A stretch of DNA of 64,000 nt, from NCBI GenBank assembly GCA_964490765.1, contig CAZBDV010000003.1, forward strand, positions 1 through 64,000. The letters are read 5' to 3'. Made by a program: the position numbers and the translations under genes. This DNA is from CAZBDV01 sp964490765. GTDB taxonomy: Bacteria; Cloacimonadota; Cloacimonadia; Cloacimonadales; JAJBBL01. Below the pieces are notes generated by a model. The model was not told the origin of the DNA. It saw only the letters and a program-made list of their open reading frames with translations, and searched no databases. Shown here in pieces: positions 52,044 to 61,669 of this stretch (the stretch's first letter is position 1; each line of letters begins with the position of its first letter).

Positions 52044-53150
52044 TTAGTTACGGTAAAATTCTTTGATATTTTCGATCACGTAATCCAGCTGAGCAGGTTT
52101 TAACTCGGGATAAATCGGCAGAGAGATCACTTTCTCTGCTAACATCTCTGCATTGGGGCAATCCCCCTCATTTCCTTCCAGATAGGCAAAACATTCCTGA
52201 AGGTGTAGCGGAAGGGGATAGTATATTGCGTATCCGATACCTGCATTACTCAAATGGTCTTTCAGTTCGTCTCGCTTTTCAGCTATGATAGTAAACTGGT
52301 TGTAGATCGTTTGAGCTTCAGGGACGATATAGGGAAGCTTGATTTCTTCAACATTCTGCATATTTGCATAGTAGTACTTTGCATTCTCCCGTCTCTTTTC
52401 CGACCACCCTTCCAGGTATGGTAGCTTAACAGCCAGAACTGCAGCCTGAATTGAATCTAATCTGCTGTTTAATCCTATCCATTTATGGTAATATTTCGGA
52501 TTCTCTCCGTGAACTCTCAACTGTTTCAGTTTATTGGCCAGATCTTCGTTATTCGTTAGACACATCCCTCCATCACCCATACAGCCAAGGTTTTTGCTGG
52601 GGAAGAAAGATAGTGTACCGATATCACCAATAGTGCCAGCCTTCTTTCCCTCATAGAGAGAGCCTATTCCCTGGGCATTATCTTCTATAACGGCAAGGTT
52701 ATGCCTGCGAGCAATATCCATTATCAAATCCATTTCTGCCGGTTGTCCAAAGAGATGGACTGGCATAACAGCCCTGGTTTTAGGGGTTATCGCCTCTTCA
52801 ATCTTCTGGGGGTCAATGTTAAAAGTATCAGCCTTGATATCGACAAAAACAGGTTTAGCACCTGCTCTGACTATAGAACTGGCTGTAGCAAAAAAGGTAA
52901 AGGGGGTAGTTATGACTTCATCACCTCTGCCAATATCCAATGCTTTCAGGGCAAGGACCAGAGCATCGGTTCCCGAGGCACAACCAACAGAATGGTTGAC
53001 ATCAAGATAGTCCTGAATCATCAATTCGAAGGCCCTGACATGTGGCCCCAATATGTACTGGTGTGTTAAAAAGACCTCATTCAATTTGAGTTTGATCTGT
53101 TCCATCAATGGAGCATAGTGTGCATTGAGATCCAGTAGTGGTACCTGCAT
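52044..53150 (-). CDS. DegT/DnrJ/EryC1/StrS family sugar aminotransferase
   Basis: This PLP-dependent enzyme transfers an amino group to a nucleotide keto-sugar. The 368 residues contain CASGTDALVLALKALDIG near 58, TTPFTFFATASSI near 82, IEDNAQGIGSLYEGKK near 158, and the PLP lysine in SFFPSKNLGCMGDGG near 187. The Y-x-P-E-L ending resembles WbpE/GnnB-like members. It would serve surface polysaccharide or 3-amino-sugar synthesis, fitting the SLBB and epimerase genes just upstream. The exact substrate is inferred, not shown. Confidence 0.85.
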   Translation of the reverse strand: MQVPLLDLNAHYAPLMEQIKLKLNEVFLTHQYILGPHVRAFELMIQDYLDVNHSVGCASGTDALVLALKALDIGRGDEVITTPFTFFATASSIVRAGAKPVFVDIKADTFNIDPQKIEEAITPKTRAVMPVHLFGQPAEMDLIMDIARRHNLAVIEDNAQGIGSLYEGKKAGTIGDIGTLSFFPSKNLGCMGDGGMCLTNNEDLANKLKQLRVHGENPKYYHKWIGLNSRLDSIQAAVLAVKLPYLEGWSEKRRENAKYYYANMQNVEEIKLPYIVPEAQTIYNQFTIIAEKRDELKDHLSNAGIGYAIYYPLPLHLQECFAYLEGNEGDCPNAEMLAEKVISLPIYPELKPAQLDYVIENIKEFYRN

Positions 53151-53248
53151 ATGTTATCTCTCCTGAAATTATTATTATAGTCTCTATATGTTAATCTGCT
53201 AATTATATCTCTTACTAAAGCCGCTCTTTGACAGTAAGGCAACCTGAT

Positions 53249-54418
53249 TTACTGTGTCAATACAATGATTGTAGCTACAACCGACACTATCGCACTTATG
53301 GGCGTAAGATAATCGGTTATGATTGTCCGGGTCGAGAGTGGGACTATGATCGAGTCACCCTCACGTAATTCCTGCCCTCTGAAACGGATTCGATCACCTT
53401 CATCTGATACTACAAAAACCCTTTTACTGGAGCCGTATCTATCTATTCCTCCTGCCAGGGCGATGTAGTATTGAGGTGATTTATGAGCCAGATAGTTAAA
53501 CCTGCCGGGCGAATTGACACTTCCGCCCACATAGATGAAACTCTCTTCTGGGTGGAGGTAAACATTATCTCCAGCACGAAGCAGATGGCTCTGTGCGATT
53601 TTTTCGGTCTTACCCTCTCTTCTTAAAAATATGTTACGATAATCAGTGTAGGGGTATTTTTGTCTCAATAGCGGTATTATCTCGTCAACTCGTTTCTCTC
53701 TTTCCATCTCGAAATATTCGACATAGTTAAGGGTATCGGTGACAACATAGATCTTGGCAAAATCATCAGCAAATACAGCCCGGACAAAATCATCACCAAA
53801 GAGGATCGGATTCTGAGAGAGGTCCCCCTCCACCAGATAGGTGTTAAGATCGAAAACACGCGTCTTTCCCTGCCGTGTAACGCTGATCTTTTTACTTGCA
53901 GCGGGGCTGAGGCCACTCGCCATATGAAGAGATTGATAAAGAGTAACAAGCGAATCGACGACATACTCACCCGGTTGTTCCACTGCACCGGTAATGTGAA
54001 CAGTATAGGGTTGAATATCATATAGATCAACAAAAATTTCTGCTTCGGGAATATGACGACTGATCTCTGATTTTATCAGTTCGCTCGCAGCCGTAAGAGA
54101 GAGTCCGGCAACCTTTATCGGAGCGGTCAGGGGATAGATAATCAAATGACCTGTTATGGTGACCGGGACGATAGGTTCCAGGTCCTGTTCCCGATCGGTT
54201 GTAATGATCGGTGAATAGATCCTGATGAAAAAGATGTCCCCTGGTCGGACTGTATATTCCTCAGCAATATCAGAGCGTAATCCTGAAAGAGCTCTACTCT
54301 CTCTAAGGTGGTCTTCTCTCTGTTCCGCTACCCGGGATAACTCCTGTGCTGATAAAAGAGAGAAGGTAGATAAGACTAAAGTTGTTATCAGTAACAGTTG
54401 AAAGTACTTATTCTTCAT
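53249..54418 (-). CDS. Polysaccharide export protein with SLBB domains (Wza-like)
   Basis: The 389-residue protein has a signal peptide (~1-24, ending LLSAQE), a Poly_export domain (EYTVRPGDIFFIRIYSP near 52), and SLBB repeats (YTVHITGAVEQPGEYVVDSLVTLYQSL near 135; FIYVGGSVNSPGRFNYL near 290). These form the outer-membrane or periplasmic channel for exported polysaccharide. It ends in a hydrophobic helix (PISAIVSVVATIIVL) that may insert in the membrane. It overlaps the epimerase gene upstream by 11 bases. No Wzc-like kinase or Wzx/Wzy gene is in the window. Confidence 0.85.
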   Translation of the reverse strand: MKNKYFQLLLITTLVLSTFSLLSAQELSRVAEQREDHLRESRALSGLRSDIAEEYTVRPGDIFFIRIYSPIITTDREQDLEPIVPVTITGHLIIYPLTAPIKVAGLSLTAASELIKSEISRHIPEAEIFVDLYDIQPYTVHITGAVEQPGEYVVDSLVTLYQSLHMASGLSPAASKKISVTRQGKTRVFDLNTYLVEGDLSQNPILFGDDFVRAVFADDFAKIYVVTDTLNYVEYFEMEREKRVDEIIPLLRQKYPYTDYRNIFLRREGKTEKIAQSHLLRAGDNVYLHPEESFIYVGGSVNSPGRFNYLAHKSPQYYIALAGGIDRYGSSKRVFVVSDEGDRIRFRGQELREGDSIIVPLSTRTIITDYLTPISAIVSVVATIIVLTQ

Positions 54419-55367
54419 AATACTTGATGACCCTTTCCAATATATCTTTTAGCTTGTATTTCGGTTTATAGCCAATAGCCTGGCCGATCTTACCCAGATC
54501 TGGCATACGTCTTCTCATATCCTCGAAACCCTCTTCATACGCATCATCGTATTTGATATACTCTATCTTCGATTTGCTGCCAGTCATCTTCTTGACCGTC
54601 TGGGCCAGTTCTTCGATGGTTATCTCTTCTGTACTACCAATGTTGAAAATATCTCCCTCTGCCTTTTTGGTATTCATAAGCTTGATCATACCATCAGAAA
54701 CGTCATCTACGTCAGCAAAGCAGCGAGATTGTTTACCATCACCGTAAATCGTTAAGGGGTGATTCAGGAGTGCCTCTTTAACGAATTTTGGGATCACCAT
54801 ACCGTATTGACCTGACTGTCTTGGCCCTACAGTATTAAAACACCTGACTATTACAACCGGTAGCTTTTTCTCTCTGTAATAAGCAAGAGCCAGAAACTCG
54901 TCAATTGCCTTAGCACAACTGTAGCTCCAGCGAGAGATGTGGGTAGAGCCCAGAAGCCTGTCATCCTCTTCTTTAAACGGAATGTTTTCACTTTTACCGT
55001 ATATCTCAGAGGTCGAGGTTATAAGTACCTTAACCTTGTACTTATTAGCTGATTCAAGTATATTCTCCGTTCCCGTTATGTTCGTCTGAAGCGATAAGAG
55101 CGGATTATCGATTATATACTTAACCCCGACAGCCGCTGCCAGATGGTAAACCTGGTCACTTTTCCTGATATGTTCTTCCACTATCTTTCTGTTAAGCACC
55201 GAATCTATGGTATAAGAAAAATTCGGATTATCGTTGAGATGGCTTATGTTCGATAACTTACCGGTAGAGAGATTATCTAAAACCGAGACAGTATGACCTG
55301 CTTTCAGTAATTTCTCTGCCAGATGTGAGCCGATAAAGCCTGCTCCTCCGGTGATAAATATATTCAT
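54408..55367 (-). CDS. NAD-dependent epimerase/dehydratase (extended SDR)
   Basis: This nucleotide-sugar enzyme of ~319 residues starts at ATG 55367, where GGAGAG precedes it. The dinucleotide motif is ITGGAGFIGSHLAEKLL near residue 5, the catalytic Ser is in TSTSEIYGK near 117, the YxxxK is YSCAK near 148, and IVRCFNTVGPRQSGQYGMVI follows. The pattern resembles UDP-glucuronate decarboxylase or GalE-type enzymes. It likely supplies sugars for a surface polysaccharide exported by the SLBB protein it overlaps. Confidence 0.85.
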   Translation of the reverse strand: MNIFITGGAGFIGSHLAEKLLKAGHTVSVLDNLSTGKLSNISHLNDNPNFSYTIDSVLNRKIVEEHIRKSDQVYHLAAAVGVKYIIDNPLLSLQTNITGTENILESANKYKVKVLITSTSEIYGKSENIPFKEEDDRLLGSTHISRWSYSCAKAIDEFLALAYYREKKLPVVIVRCFNTVGPRQSGQYGMVIPKFVKEALLNHPLTIYGDGKQSRCFADVDDVSDGMIKLMNTKKAEGDIFNIGSTEEITIEELAQTVKKMTGSKSKIEYIKYDDAYEEGFEDMRRRMPDLGKIGQAIGYKPKYKLKDILERVIKYYEE

Positions 55368-55604
55368 TTTCTCTCCATTACGCAGGTAGCAAAGCAAAGT
55401 TTTGCCACTACTTAATTTTCTTATGGAACAGTCTCAGGTATATCTTGTTAGAGACCTCATGACTTGTAATTCTGCTGTTGTCTAATTTTCATACCAAAGG
55501 TCTCAGGATTCTTTCTGTTTACTGCTCACTCTATTATTAGACATTAAGTTATGAATTATTACCAGCTAATTTTGTCAATGATTTTGACTAACTGCTTTTC
55601 TTAC

Positions 55605-55649
55605 GGGAATTTATCGATTCCCTCTTCTTTCCCGACTGAAGCAGAGTTA
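55605..55649 (-). terminator. Tandem hairpins after the MerR gene
   Basis: Two hairpins lie downstream of the MerR-family stop: a 9-bp stem (55627-55635 with 55641-55649, one G-T pair) and a 6-bp stem GGGAAT/ATTCCC (55605-55610 with 55617-55622). Neither has a clear U-run, so termination here is only suggested. The rest of 55368-55604 holds no gene I can support. Confidence 0.4.
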
Positions 55650-55664
55650 ATCGGGAAGGTAGTC

Positions 55665-56036
55665 TTACTGTTGCTCATCCTCGTTATCCAGGGAAGATAT
55701 TTCCGTGAGCAGGTTCTTTAATTCTGAAAGGGTAGAGATTATCTCCTCTTTTAACTCCTCATTTATTGCCTTAACCTTGACTGGCCCCCTGTATTTCTCA
55801 TTATACTTGATCTGAGACAACCGGTTCTTAACACCCTTGATAGTGAATTTCTGGATATAGAGAAGGTCCTTGATTACTCGTAGAATCTCTATCTGTTCGG
55901 CAGTATAGCGGCGGCTTCTCCCTTTGGTTCTGGAGGGGTTCAACTGTCGGAACTCGGTCTCCCAGTAACGTATGACATGAGGTTTCAGGTCCAGGAGATT
56001 ACAGACTTCACCGATTGTATAATAGTACTTCTTCAT
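55665..56036 (-). CDS. MerR family transcriptional regulator
   Basis: The 123 residues have the MerR winged-helix at the N-terminus: YYTIGEVCNLLDLKPHVIRYWETEFRQLNP near residue 4, then SRRYTAEQIEILRVIKDLLYIQKFTIKGV near 42. A short coiled-coil dimer region follows. There is no cysteine-rich effector site, so it is the small MlrA/HspR-like type with no visible ligand domain. Its targets are unknown. It stands between lnt and the epimerase gene. Confidence 0.9.
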   Translation of the reverse strand: MKKYYYTIGEVCNLLDLKPHVIRYWETEFRQLNPSRTKGRSRRYTAEQIEILRVIKDLLYIQKFTIKGVKNRLSQIKYNEKYRGPVKVKAINEELKEEIISTLSELKNLLTEISSLDNEDEQQ

Positions 56037-56079
56037 AACTGCCGGATTCCGGGATTTTTTTTCAACTTGTTCTCACTCA

Positions 56080-57645
56080 CTAAATTCCTGTCATCTTTCT
56101 TATTGCCAAATTCATAAGAAGTATAAGGATCATAAACAGACACAATATCAGGAAAATAAGAGGGAAATTTGTCAAGTAACGAACAAAGATGGTTTTCCCA
56201 GGATACTTGTAAAGCTTATCGTCAATGATGGTTTTATCAAAAAGTTGAGTATCTTTCAGGATAACCCCTTTCGGATCGACTATAAGTGATATACCGGTAT
56301 TTGCTGCTCGATAGATCTGTGTTCTGGTCTCTACAGCCCGGATAACAGTCATCATCCCGTGTTGATAGGGTCCGATAGTCCTCTCGAACCAGGCATCGTT
56401 TGTAACGTTAATAAAAAAGTCTGACTCTGCATCAGCCATTCTACTCGTTAAACCGGGAAAGGCAATTTCGAAGCAGATCAGGGAGGAGAAGATATACTCT
56501 CGATCATCCTTATGTACTGAAAACAGTACGATATCCTTTCCATACTCCCAGTTGGCCTGTCCGAAATCGAGATTTTTGAGAAAGGGGAGATGATTCATCA
56601 AAGGTATTCTCTCGCCAAACGGTACGAGATAGATTTTGTAATATGGTTGTTGAATAGTGCCATCGGCATTGATCAGAGTGGTAGCATTGTAGAAGAGAAA
56701 TTCCTGCTGTTCGTTATCGTAGCTGATCTCATAATGAGGGAGGCCTAAGAAGAGGTCTATCCCTGTCTCTTCAACCACTTCGAGGATAAAACGACGAGGT
56801 TTGTTTATCTTGAGGACATAATCAGGAATAGCTGATTCAGGCCATATGATAAGATCAGGTTCTTTCTGGGCAGCTTGCATTGTATAGTCCCGATAAAGGG
56901 CGAGGGTCGAGTCGTAGAAAGCACTATCCCATTTAATATACTGGGGGATGCTAACCTGCACGATCGCTCCCCGGAAGTCCTCTTCTTCAAGGTGAATATT
57001 ATGCAGGCGATAGTTACCCCAACCTATCCAACCGGCAAATACAAAGATCGTGATGATAAAAGCAATAAGTGAACGTTTTGCCGGGAAATTATTCAGAAAG
57101 CTGAAGAGAAGGATATTGACGAGGAGTATCATCAGGGAGAGCAGGTAAATACCCCCGATTTCAGCAAGTTGTATCAGGGAAGTATATTCGGCCAGAGAAT
57201 AACCAATGTTAAACCAGGGGAAGCGGAATTCGCTGAAATTCTGTAACCATTCGAAAGAAAGCCAGAGAGATATGAAGCCGAGATACCGGAAAAAGGGGAG
57301 GTATCTGAATATCTTCTCTATCAAGTAGAAGAGGATGATAAAATAGAGACCAATAATGATAAACATCCCCAAATAACCAGGCAGAGTTACTATGCTGACC
57401 CAGTGGAGGGTAACGAGTGTATAGATGGTACTGAAAGTGAGTGCTGTTTTGACCAGTTGTTTCAGTTTGAAGGGTCTGGGTGGGGATAAAAGGGAGAAAA
57501 GAGGTATAAAGGCAACAAAGACCAGGAAATTCAGCCTGGCGGGATACCGGCTTATACCGAGCAGGAGAGCCGATAAAGCCGGAAGCAGGAAGAAACGGTC
57601 CTGAATAAAGACGAGTAACTTAGATTTTCTATCAGTATCTCTCAT
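56080..57645 (-). CDS. lnt: Apolipoprotein N-acyltransferase
   Basis: Lnt adds the third acyl chain to lipoproteins at the inner membrane. The 521 residues show about six N-terminal membrane helices followed by a nitrilase-type domain. The catalytic triad can be placed as Glu in IIWPESAIPDY near 272, Lys near KIYLVPFGERIP (~335) and Cys in SLICFEIAFP near 392. FINVTNDAWFERTIGPYQH follows, with a final helix. It overlaps the lipoprotein gene by 14 bases. Confidence 0.93.
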   Translation of the reverse strand: MRDTDRKSKLLVFIQDRFFLLPALSALLLGISRYPARLNFLVFVAFIPLFSLLSPPRPFKLKQLVKTALTFSTIYTLVTLHWVSIVTLPGYLGMFIIIGLYFIILFYLIEKIFRYLPFFRYLGFISLWLSFEWLQNFSEFRFPWFNIGYSLAEYTSLIQLAEIGGIYLLSLMILLVNILLFSFLNNFPAKRSLIAFIITIFVFAGWIGWGNYRLHNIHLEEEDFRGAIVQVSIPQYIKWDSAFYDSTLALYRDYTMQAAQKEPDLIIWPESAIPDYVLKINKPRRFILEVVEETGIDLFLGLPHYEISYDNEQQEFLFYNATTLINADGTIQQPYYKIYLVPFGERIPLMNHLPFLKNLDFGQANWEYGKDIVLFSVHKDDREYIFSSLICFEIAFPGLTSRMADAESDFFINVTNDAWFERTIGPYQHGMMTVIRAVETRTQIYRAANTGISLIVDPKGVILKDTQLFDKTIIDDKLYKYPGKTIFVRYLTNFPLIFLILCLFMILILLMNLAIRKMTGI

Positions 57646-58519
57646 AGATTAGCTCAGAGACTTGTATGCCGTTGTGAGTGATCAGAGACATTATTCCTCT
57701 TTTGACAGTAAATGATCGCCAGGGAGTTGCAGAACTGTGAAATTCCCGTTCAACGGTCACCCCTTCCCTGATTTTTGTCTCTCCCCTGATCTGGACAAAT
57801 GCTGAAGGGGGATAGAAAGAAACCCTGTTCAAATTGAGCAGGTATCTGTTGTTATAGCGGTCTATCTGCCAGAATCCTGCCAGAGTCTCTGTCAGTCTGC
57901 CATAGGTATCGAATACAAAGCTCTTGTCTGATCCACGATCGTAAACAGTAACATGACTGAAGGTGCTGTTGAGTTGAGCGGGGTTATCGAGCAGGAATTT
58001 ACCGAATCGATAAACTATCTCCTCGATTCTTTCGTCATAAATAACTATCTCATTGATGGTGCGGTCATAGATAAATACTGTCCCATCGTGCGCAACATCA
58101 AATAAGAGTGGTTCAGTCAACTGTTCCAGAGGGTAATTCTCAAGCCACATGCCGTTACTGTCGAATTTTTTGATTACCTTCTGAAAACTATCGAGAGCGA
58201 GTAATCTTCCGTGTGGTGAGACGGTAATGTCACTGAGTCGGGTAAAATTACTTTCACCGAAACCGAGCCCACCTATTGTATTGAACCTGACACCATTTTT
58301 GAAGATATGAATAAGGTTACTCTCCGGTTCCATGATAAAGAGAGTGTTATCAAGGCTGGAATATGCTGTTCTTACCGGAGTATAGTGTAGCTTAAGAGAG
58401 AGGATATCTCTTGACCCGATTGCGGATCTTCTTAAAGATTGATCACTGCTGTAGCTACAACCAACAAGGATGAGGATCAGAGTGATAAAACAGATCGAAT
58501 AAGAGAGACTCTTGTTCAT
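57632..58519 (-). CDS. Lipoprotein with NHL-like propeller
   Basis: This ~295-residue protein starts at ATG 58519, where GGAGG is placed correctly; the earlier ATG at 58531 overlaps that site. It carries a lipobox LILVGC (Cys ~18). The mature part has repeated strands such as MEPESNLIHIFKNGVRFNTIG and LLALDSFQKVIKKFDSNGMWL, in the style of six-bladed NHL/YncE propellers. It should be membrane-anchored and outside the cytoplasm. The gene precedes and overlaps lnt, which acts on lipoproteins. Function unknown. Confidence 0.78.
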   Translation of the reverse strand: MNKSLSYSICFITLILILVGCSYSSDQSLRRSAIGSRDILSLKLHYTPVRTAYSSLDNTLFIMEPESNLIHIFKNGVRFNTIGGLGFGESNFTRLSDITVSPHGRLLALDSFQKVIKKFDSNGMWLENYPLEQLTEPLLFDVAHDGTVFIYDRTINEIVIYDERIEEIVYRFGKFLLDNPAQLNSTFSHVTVYDRGSDKSFVFDTYGRLTETLAGFWQIDRYNNRYLLNLNRVSFYPPSAFVQIRGETKIREGVTVEREFHSSATPWRSFTVKRGIMSLITHNGIQVSELIYERY

Positions 58520-58582
58520 CTTAACCTCCATCTTGCCCAGTTAGACAGTTACGGCTTACATTCTATGTATCAGAATAACCGC

Positions 58583-60301
58583 TTATCTCTTGATCTGGAT
58601 ATCTTTCAATCTACCCTGGATGCTTCTCTTGTTCTGCCACATTACCTGTTCGAAAGAGTAAGCTATATCGATTATGGTATTCTTGCGTAGCAGCGGAAGG
58701 TAATCACCGAGATTAAAACCTATCATATCGAGAGTACAGCCATCCTTTTTAACCTTCAGTTTCAAATGGTTCTTTCCGACATTGTAGGGGAATCCATCAA
58801 TGATCACATCCTCGGTTCGCCAGGTAGGTCTGATATTAGCGGTTCCAAAGGGGGCAAATTTGTTCAGCCAAGAAACCAGATTATCATTGATCTCGTAAAG
58901 CTCTATATCCCGGTCGATCTTCAAAGGGGGGATGAGAAGATCTTTGGTCAAATTAACCCTGGTGTATTCATTTAGTTTTTCTTCGAATTGTTCCAGATAC
59001 TCTGTCAGGATTGTAAAGCCGGCAGCATATCTATGCCCTCCGAAACTCTCAAGCAGGTATTCAACACTACTCAGAGCCTCAAAGAGATCAAAATCGGTTA
59101 TACTTCGTCCGGAACCGCTACCGATCCCCTCTTTCAGGGAGATCATCAGGGTGGGCCGATAGTATTTGTCGACCAGCTTTGAGGCTACAATGCCAATAAC
59201 TCCGGGGTGCCAGTTATCGGAAGCAACCACCAGACAGGTGGCTTCTTCGAGATTCTTGTACTTGTTCTCGATGATTTCGCACGCCTCCTGAAAAGTCTTC
59301 TGGTCTTCGTTCTGACGGAGTGAATTCTCCCGCTCTATTATCTGGGCATAGCCGTAACAGTTCTTTGGTTCGGTACAGACCATCAGCTCTACTGCTCGCA
59401 TTGCACTCCCCATTCGACCTGCAGCATTGATACGGGGAGCTATACCAAAAATGATATCCGAAGTGGTAAGCTCCTTCTGAGAGAGTCCGGCTATACTGGT
59501 CAGAGCATTTATCCCGAGGTTCTGCTTCTGGACAAGACGTTGTAACCCTAATGAGGCAAAGATACGGTTCTCATCAATCAGCGGAACGATGTCGGCAACA
59601 GTGCCCAGGGCAACCAGTTCCAGATGGCGATGAATGTTCTCTGCAGTGGCCACACCTAGCTCATCATAAATACCTGTCAGAAGCTTATATGCCACACCTA
59701 CTCCGGCAAGATCCTTAAATGGATAGGGGCAATCGGAACGCTTGGGATTGATTATTGCCACTGCATCGGGGAGAATATCCTTGGGATTATGATGGTCGGT
59801 AATTACAATTTCCATTCCAGACTGATTAATCTGTTTCACCTCTTCGATCGCATTGATACCACAATCGACACTGATGATAAGTTTTGTTCCCTCTTCGGCT
59901 AACTGTTCGATACCTGATATAGAAAGTCCATAACCCTCGATCATGCGGTTTGGAATATAGAAATCTACATCCCCGCCCAATTGACGTAATCCAAGATAGA
60001 GCAAAGCGGTAGCAGTGGTTCCGTCTACATCATAGTCGCCGTAAATAGTAATCTTCTCTTTATCCCGTATAGCCTCGATGACACGAGCAATAGCCTTGTC
60101 CATATCTTTGAGCAGTAGAGGATCATAAGTCTCTTTCAGCGAAGGGTCGAAAAAACTGTTTATTCTCTCAATATCTGTTAGACCGCGTTGAACGAGTAAA
60201 TCGGCAATTACGGACGGGCACTTGAAATGCTCGAGGATTACATGCTGTAATTCCCTGTCTTTATCAGTTAAGGGTTCGGTTATTGTCCATCTTTTTCCCA
60301 T
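58583..60301 (-). CDS. recJ: Single-stranded-DNA-specific exonuclease RecJ
   Basis: RecJ is a 5'-3' single-strand exonuclease used in recombination and mismatch repair. The 572 residues carry the DHH motifs: IYGDYDVDGTTATALL near 85, VDCGINA near 150, TDHHNPKD near 171, and AGRMGSAMRAVELM near 290. DHHA1 follows with GSGSGRSI near 390 and SFGGHRYAAGFTI near 415. The C-terminal OB domain (NHLKLKV, WQNKRSIQGRLKDI) is present. Length is normal. Confidence 0.95.
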   Translation of the reverse strand: MGKRWTITEPLTDKDRELQHVILEHFKCPSVIADLLVQRGLTDIERINSFFDPSLKETYDPLLLKDMDKAIARVIEAIRDKEKITIYGDYDVDGTTATALLYLGLRQLGGDVDFYIPNRMIEGYGLSISGIEQLAEEGTKLIISVDCGINAIEEVKQINQSGMEIVITDHHNPKDILPDAVAIINPKRSDCPYPFKDLAGVGVAYKLLTGIYDELGVATAENIHRHLELVALGTVADIVPLIDENRIFASLGLQRLVQKQNLGINALTSIAGLSQKELTTSDIIFGIAPRINAAGRMGSAMRAVELMVCTEPKNCYGYAQIIERENSLRQNEDQKTFQEACEIIENKYKNLEEATCLVVASDNWHPGVIGIVASKLVDKYYRPTLMISLKEGIGSGSGRSITDFDLFEALSSVEYLLESFGGHRYAAGFTILTEYLEQFEEKLNEYTRVNLTKDLLIPPLKIDRDIELYEINDNLVSWLNKFAPFGTANIRPTWRTEDVIIDGFPYNVGKNHLKLKVKKDGCTLDMIGFNLGDYLPLLRKNTIIDIAYSFEQVMWQNKRSIQGRLKDIQIKR

Positions 60302-60749
60302 CTTATTCCTATCTATTTTTTTTATTTATTTCTCAAATAATTAACGCTCTATCGAGCATTATGTTAGTGGTAGAATGAGCACATCAGCATAAATAGCTGA
60401 CGATAATCACCACAACAAGTTATGTTTTTCATCGTATGGTAGTTGTAAAGAATTTAATTCCTTTTTGCTCAGCTACTTTTACAAGAGACTCTGTTGTCTG
60501 ATGTCTGTCAACCTAATTATTCCCCTGCCTGGTTCGGTCGTTCTTTTTCCTTTTTGCGGGAATCAGCGTTGCTGTTTAATATCTCCCTGCTTCTGGAAGA
60601 CTGATAATTATCAGGCTTCAGCAAACAGCAATCTCAGGGCAACCCTATAGTCGGTAACCTGCCGACTGCAGGATTCCCGTGAGGTAAAAATCTGTTATTC
60701 AAATTGACCGAGAATAAGAAATGGCAGACATTATTTCCGGTAGATTTAC
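60302..60749. other. Intergenic region without supported genes
   Basis: This ~450-base gap between the divergent recJ and the antiporter operon holds no convincing ORF. Its visible content is a pyrimidine-rich stretch (~60530-60560), a short palindrome CTGATAATTATCAG (60601-60614) and the AGTCGG hairpin at 60649. Regulatory sites for both directions probably lie here. Confidence 0.7.
60649..60667. repeat. Short palindrome related to 19097-19135
   Basis: Arms AGTCGG (60649-60654) and CCGACT (60662-60667) pair around a 7-base loop. A competing stem CCTGC/GCAGG overlaps it. It shares the TATAGTCGG-N7-CCGACT core with the palindrome at 19097-19135. Confidence 0.5.
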
Positions 60750-60779
60750 TTGACACATTATCACTGTACCGGGTAAAAG
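60750..60779 (+). promoter_or_regulatory. Candidate promoter for the antiporter operon
   Basis: TTGACA (60750-60755) and TAAAAG (60774-60779) are 18 bases apart, about 60 bases before the first antiporter gene. The -35 is perfect and the -10 matches at four of six positions. Confidence 0.5.
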
Positions 60780-60839
60780 ATCAAGAAGATGATGAGGGTT
60801 GGATAATCTTAAAGGATCAGAGATAAAGAAAGAGTAAAT

Positions 60840-61355
60840 ATGGATAAGCTGTCTTTTTACATGAAGTATGGCAGAGTGGTGATATTAGTCATACTCTGTT
60901 TTCTGCTCTGGCTGGTATTGAGCAGGGAGTTCAATATCCTGTCGCTTTCGGCCGGTTTTATCTTCTCTTTTCTGGCAGCCTTGTATTCATACTCGGTTTT
61001 TTTTGAAAAGGAACATTTCTATCGTAGTGACCTCTTGATACGAGTGGAGTTCTTTATTCTCTACGGAATATTGTTGATAATTCAGAGTTATCTGGCCAGT
61101 TTTGAGTTAATTTACCGGATTTTATCAGGTAGATACAAGCCGGGGGTTGTTCGTATCAGAATCAGGCTCAGATCGAGTATCGGTAAGGCCTTTATGGCCA
61201 ATACGATATCGATGATTCCCGGTACCCTTTCGATCTGGTTAGAGAGTAGCCACATCTACGTTCACTGGTTCGATAAGAAGACGGATCATAGCTTGAGAGC
61301 AGGATATATTATTAAACAGAATTTCGAGCGGATCTTACAGAGGATTTTCGGATGA
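60840..61355 (+). CDS. mrpE: Mrp/Mbh-type cation/proton antiporter subunit E
   Basis: MrpE (MnhE/MbhA) is a small membrane subunit of the multi-subunit Na+/H+ antiporter. The 171 residues have two or three N-terminal helices (VVILVILCFLLWLVLS near 14) and the conserved cytosolic end IGKAFMANTISMIPGTLSIWLES near 120, followed by HIYVHWFD. It is the first gene of an antiporter operon that continues off the window. It overlaps subunit F by four bases. Confidence 0.93.
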   Translation: MDKLSFYMKYGRVVILVILCFLLWLVLSREFNILSLSAGFIFSFLAALYSYSVFFEKEHFYRSDLLIRVEFFILYGILLIIQSYLASFELIYRILSGRYKPGVVRIRIRLRSSIGKAFMANTISMIPGTLSIWLESSHIYVHWFDKKTDHSLRAGYIIKQNFERILQRIFG

Positions 61356-61657
61356 TCTGGCTGATTTCGATCCTGGTTATTATGCTGGTTGCTGTTCTTT
61401 ACAGGTTGATCAGAGGGCCGATGATTGAGGACCGTTTGCTCGCTCTGAATGTTATAGCAGTCTTAATTATACTGATCATGAGTTGTTATTCACTGGAATA
61501 CGGGCAGAGTTTTTATCTCGATATAGCCCTGATCTATGCTCTTCTCTCTTTTGCCGAGATACTCGCCTTTGTTAAGGTTACCTACATTTCCTCTACCGCA
61601 TATAAGAGGGAATTATCCGAGCAGGAGAATAAAGATGAGCATATCACGGAAAGCTAA
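61352..61657 (+). CDS. mrpF: Mrp/Mbh-type antiporter subunit F
   Basis: The 101 residues form three helices. RLIRGPMIEDRLLALNVIAVLIILIM near 18 is the MrpF/MnhF signature (GPxxxDRxxALN), followed by YLDIALIYALLSFAEILAFVKV. The charged end (SEQENKDEHITES) is hydrophilic. It overlaps subunit E by four bases and precedes subunit G by 12. Confidence 0.93.
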   Translation: MIWLISILVIMLVAVLYRLIRGPMIEDRLLALNVIAVLIILIMSCYSLEYGQSFYLDIALIYALLSFAEILAFVKVTYISSTAYKRELSEQENKDEHITES

Positions 61658-61669
61658 GGCCGTCTTGAT

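Noticed and set aside
60465..60650. 61-codon ORF in the recJ-mrpE intergenic region
   Set aside because: No ribosome site, odd composition and no similarity that I recognise.
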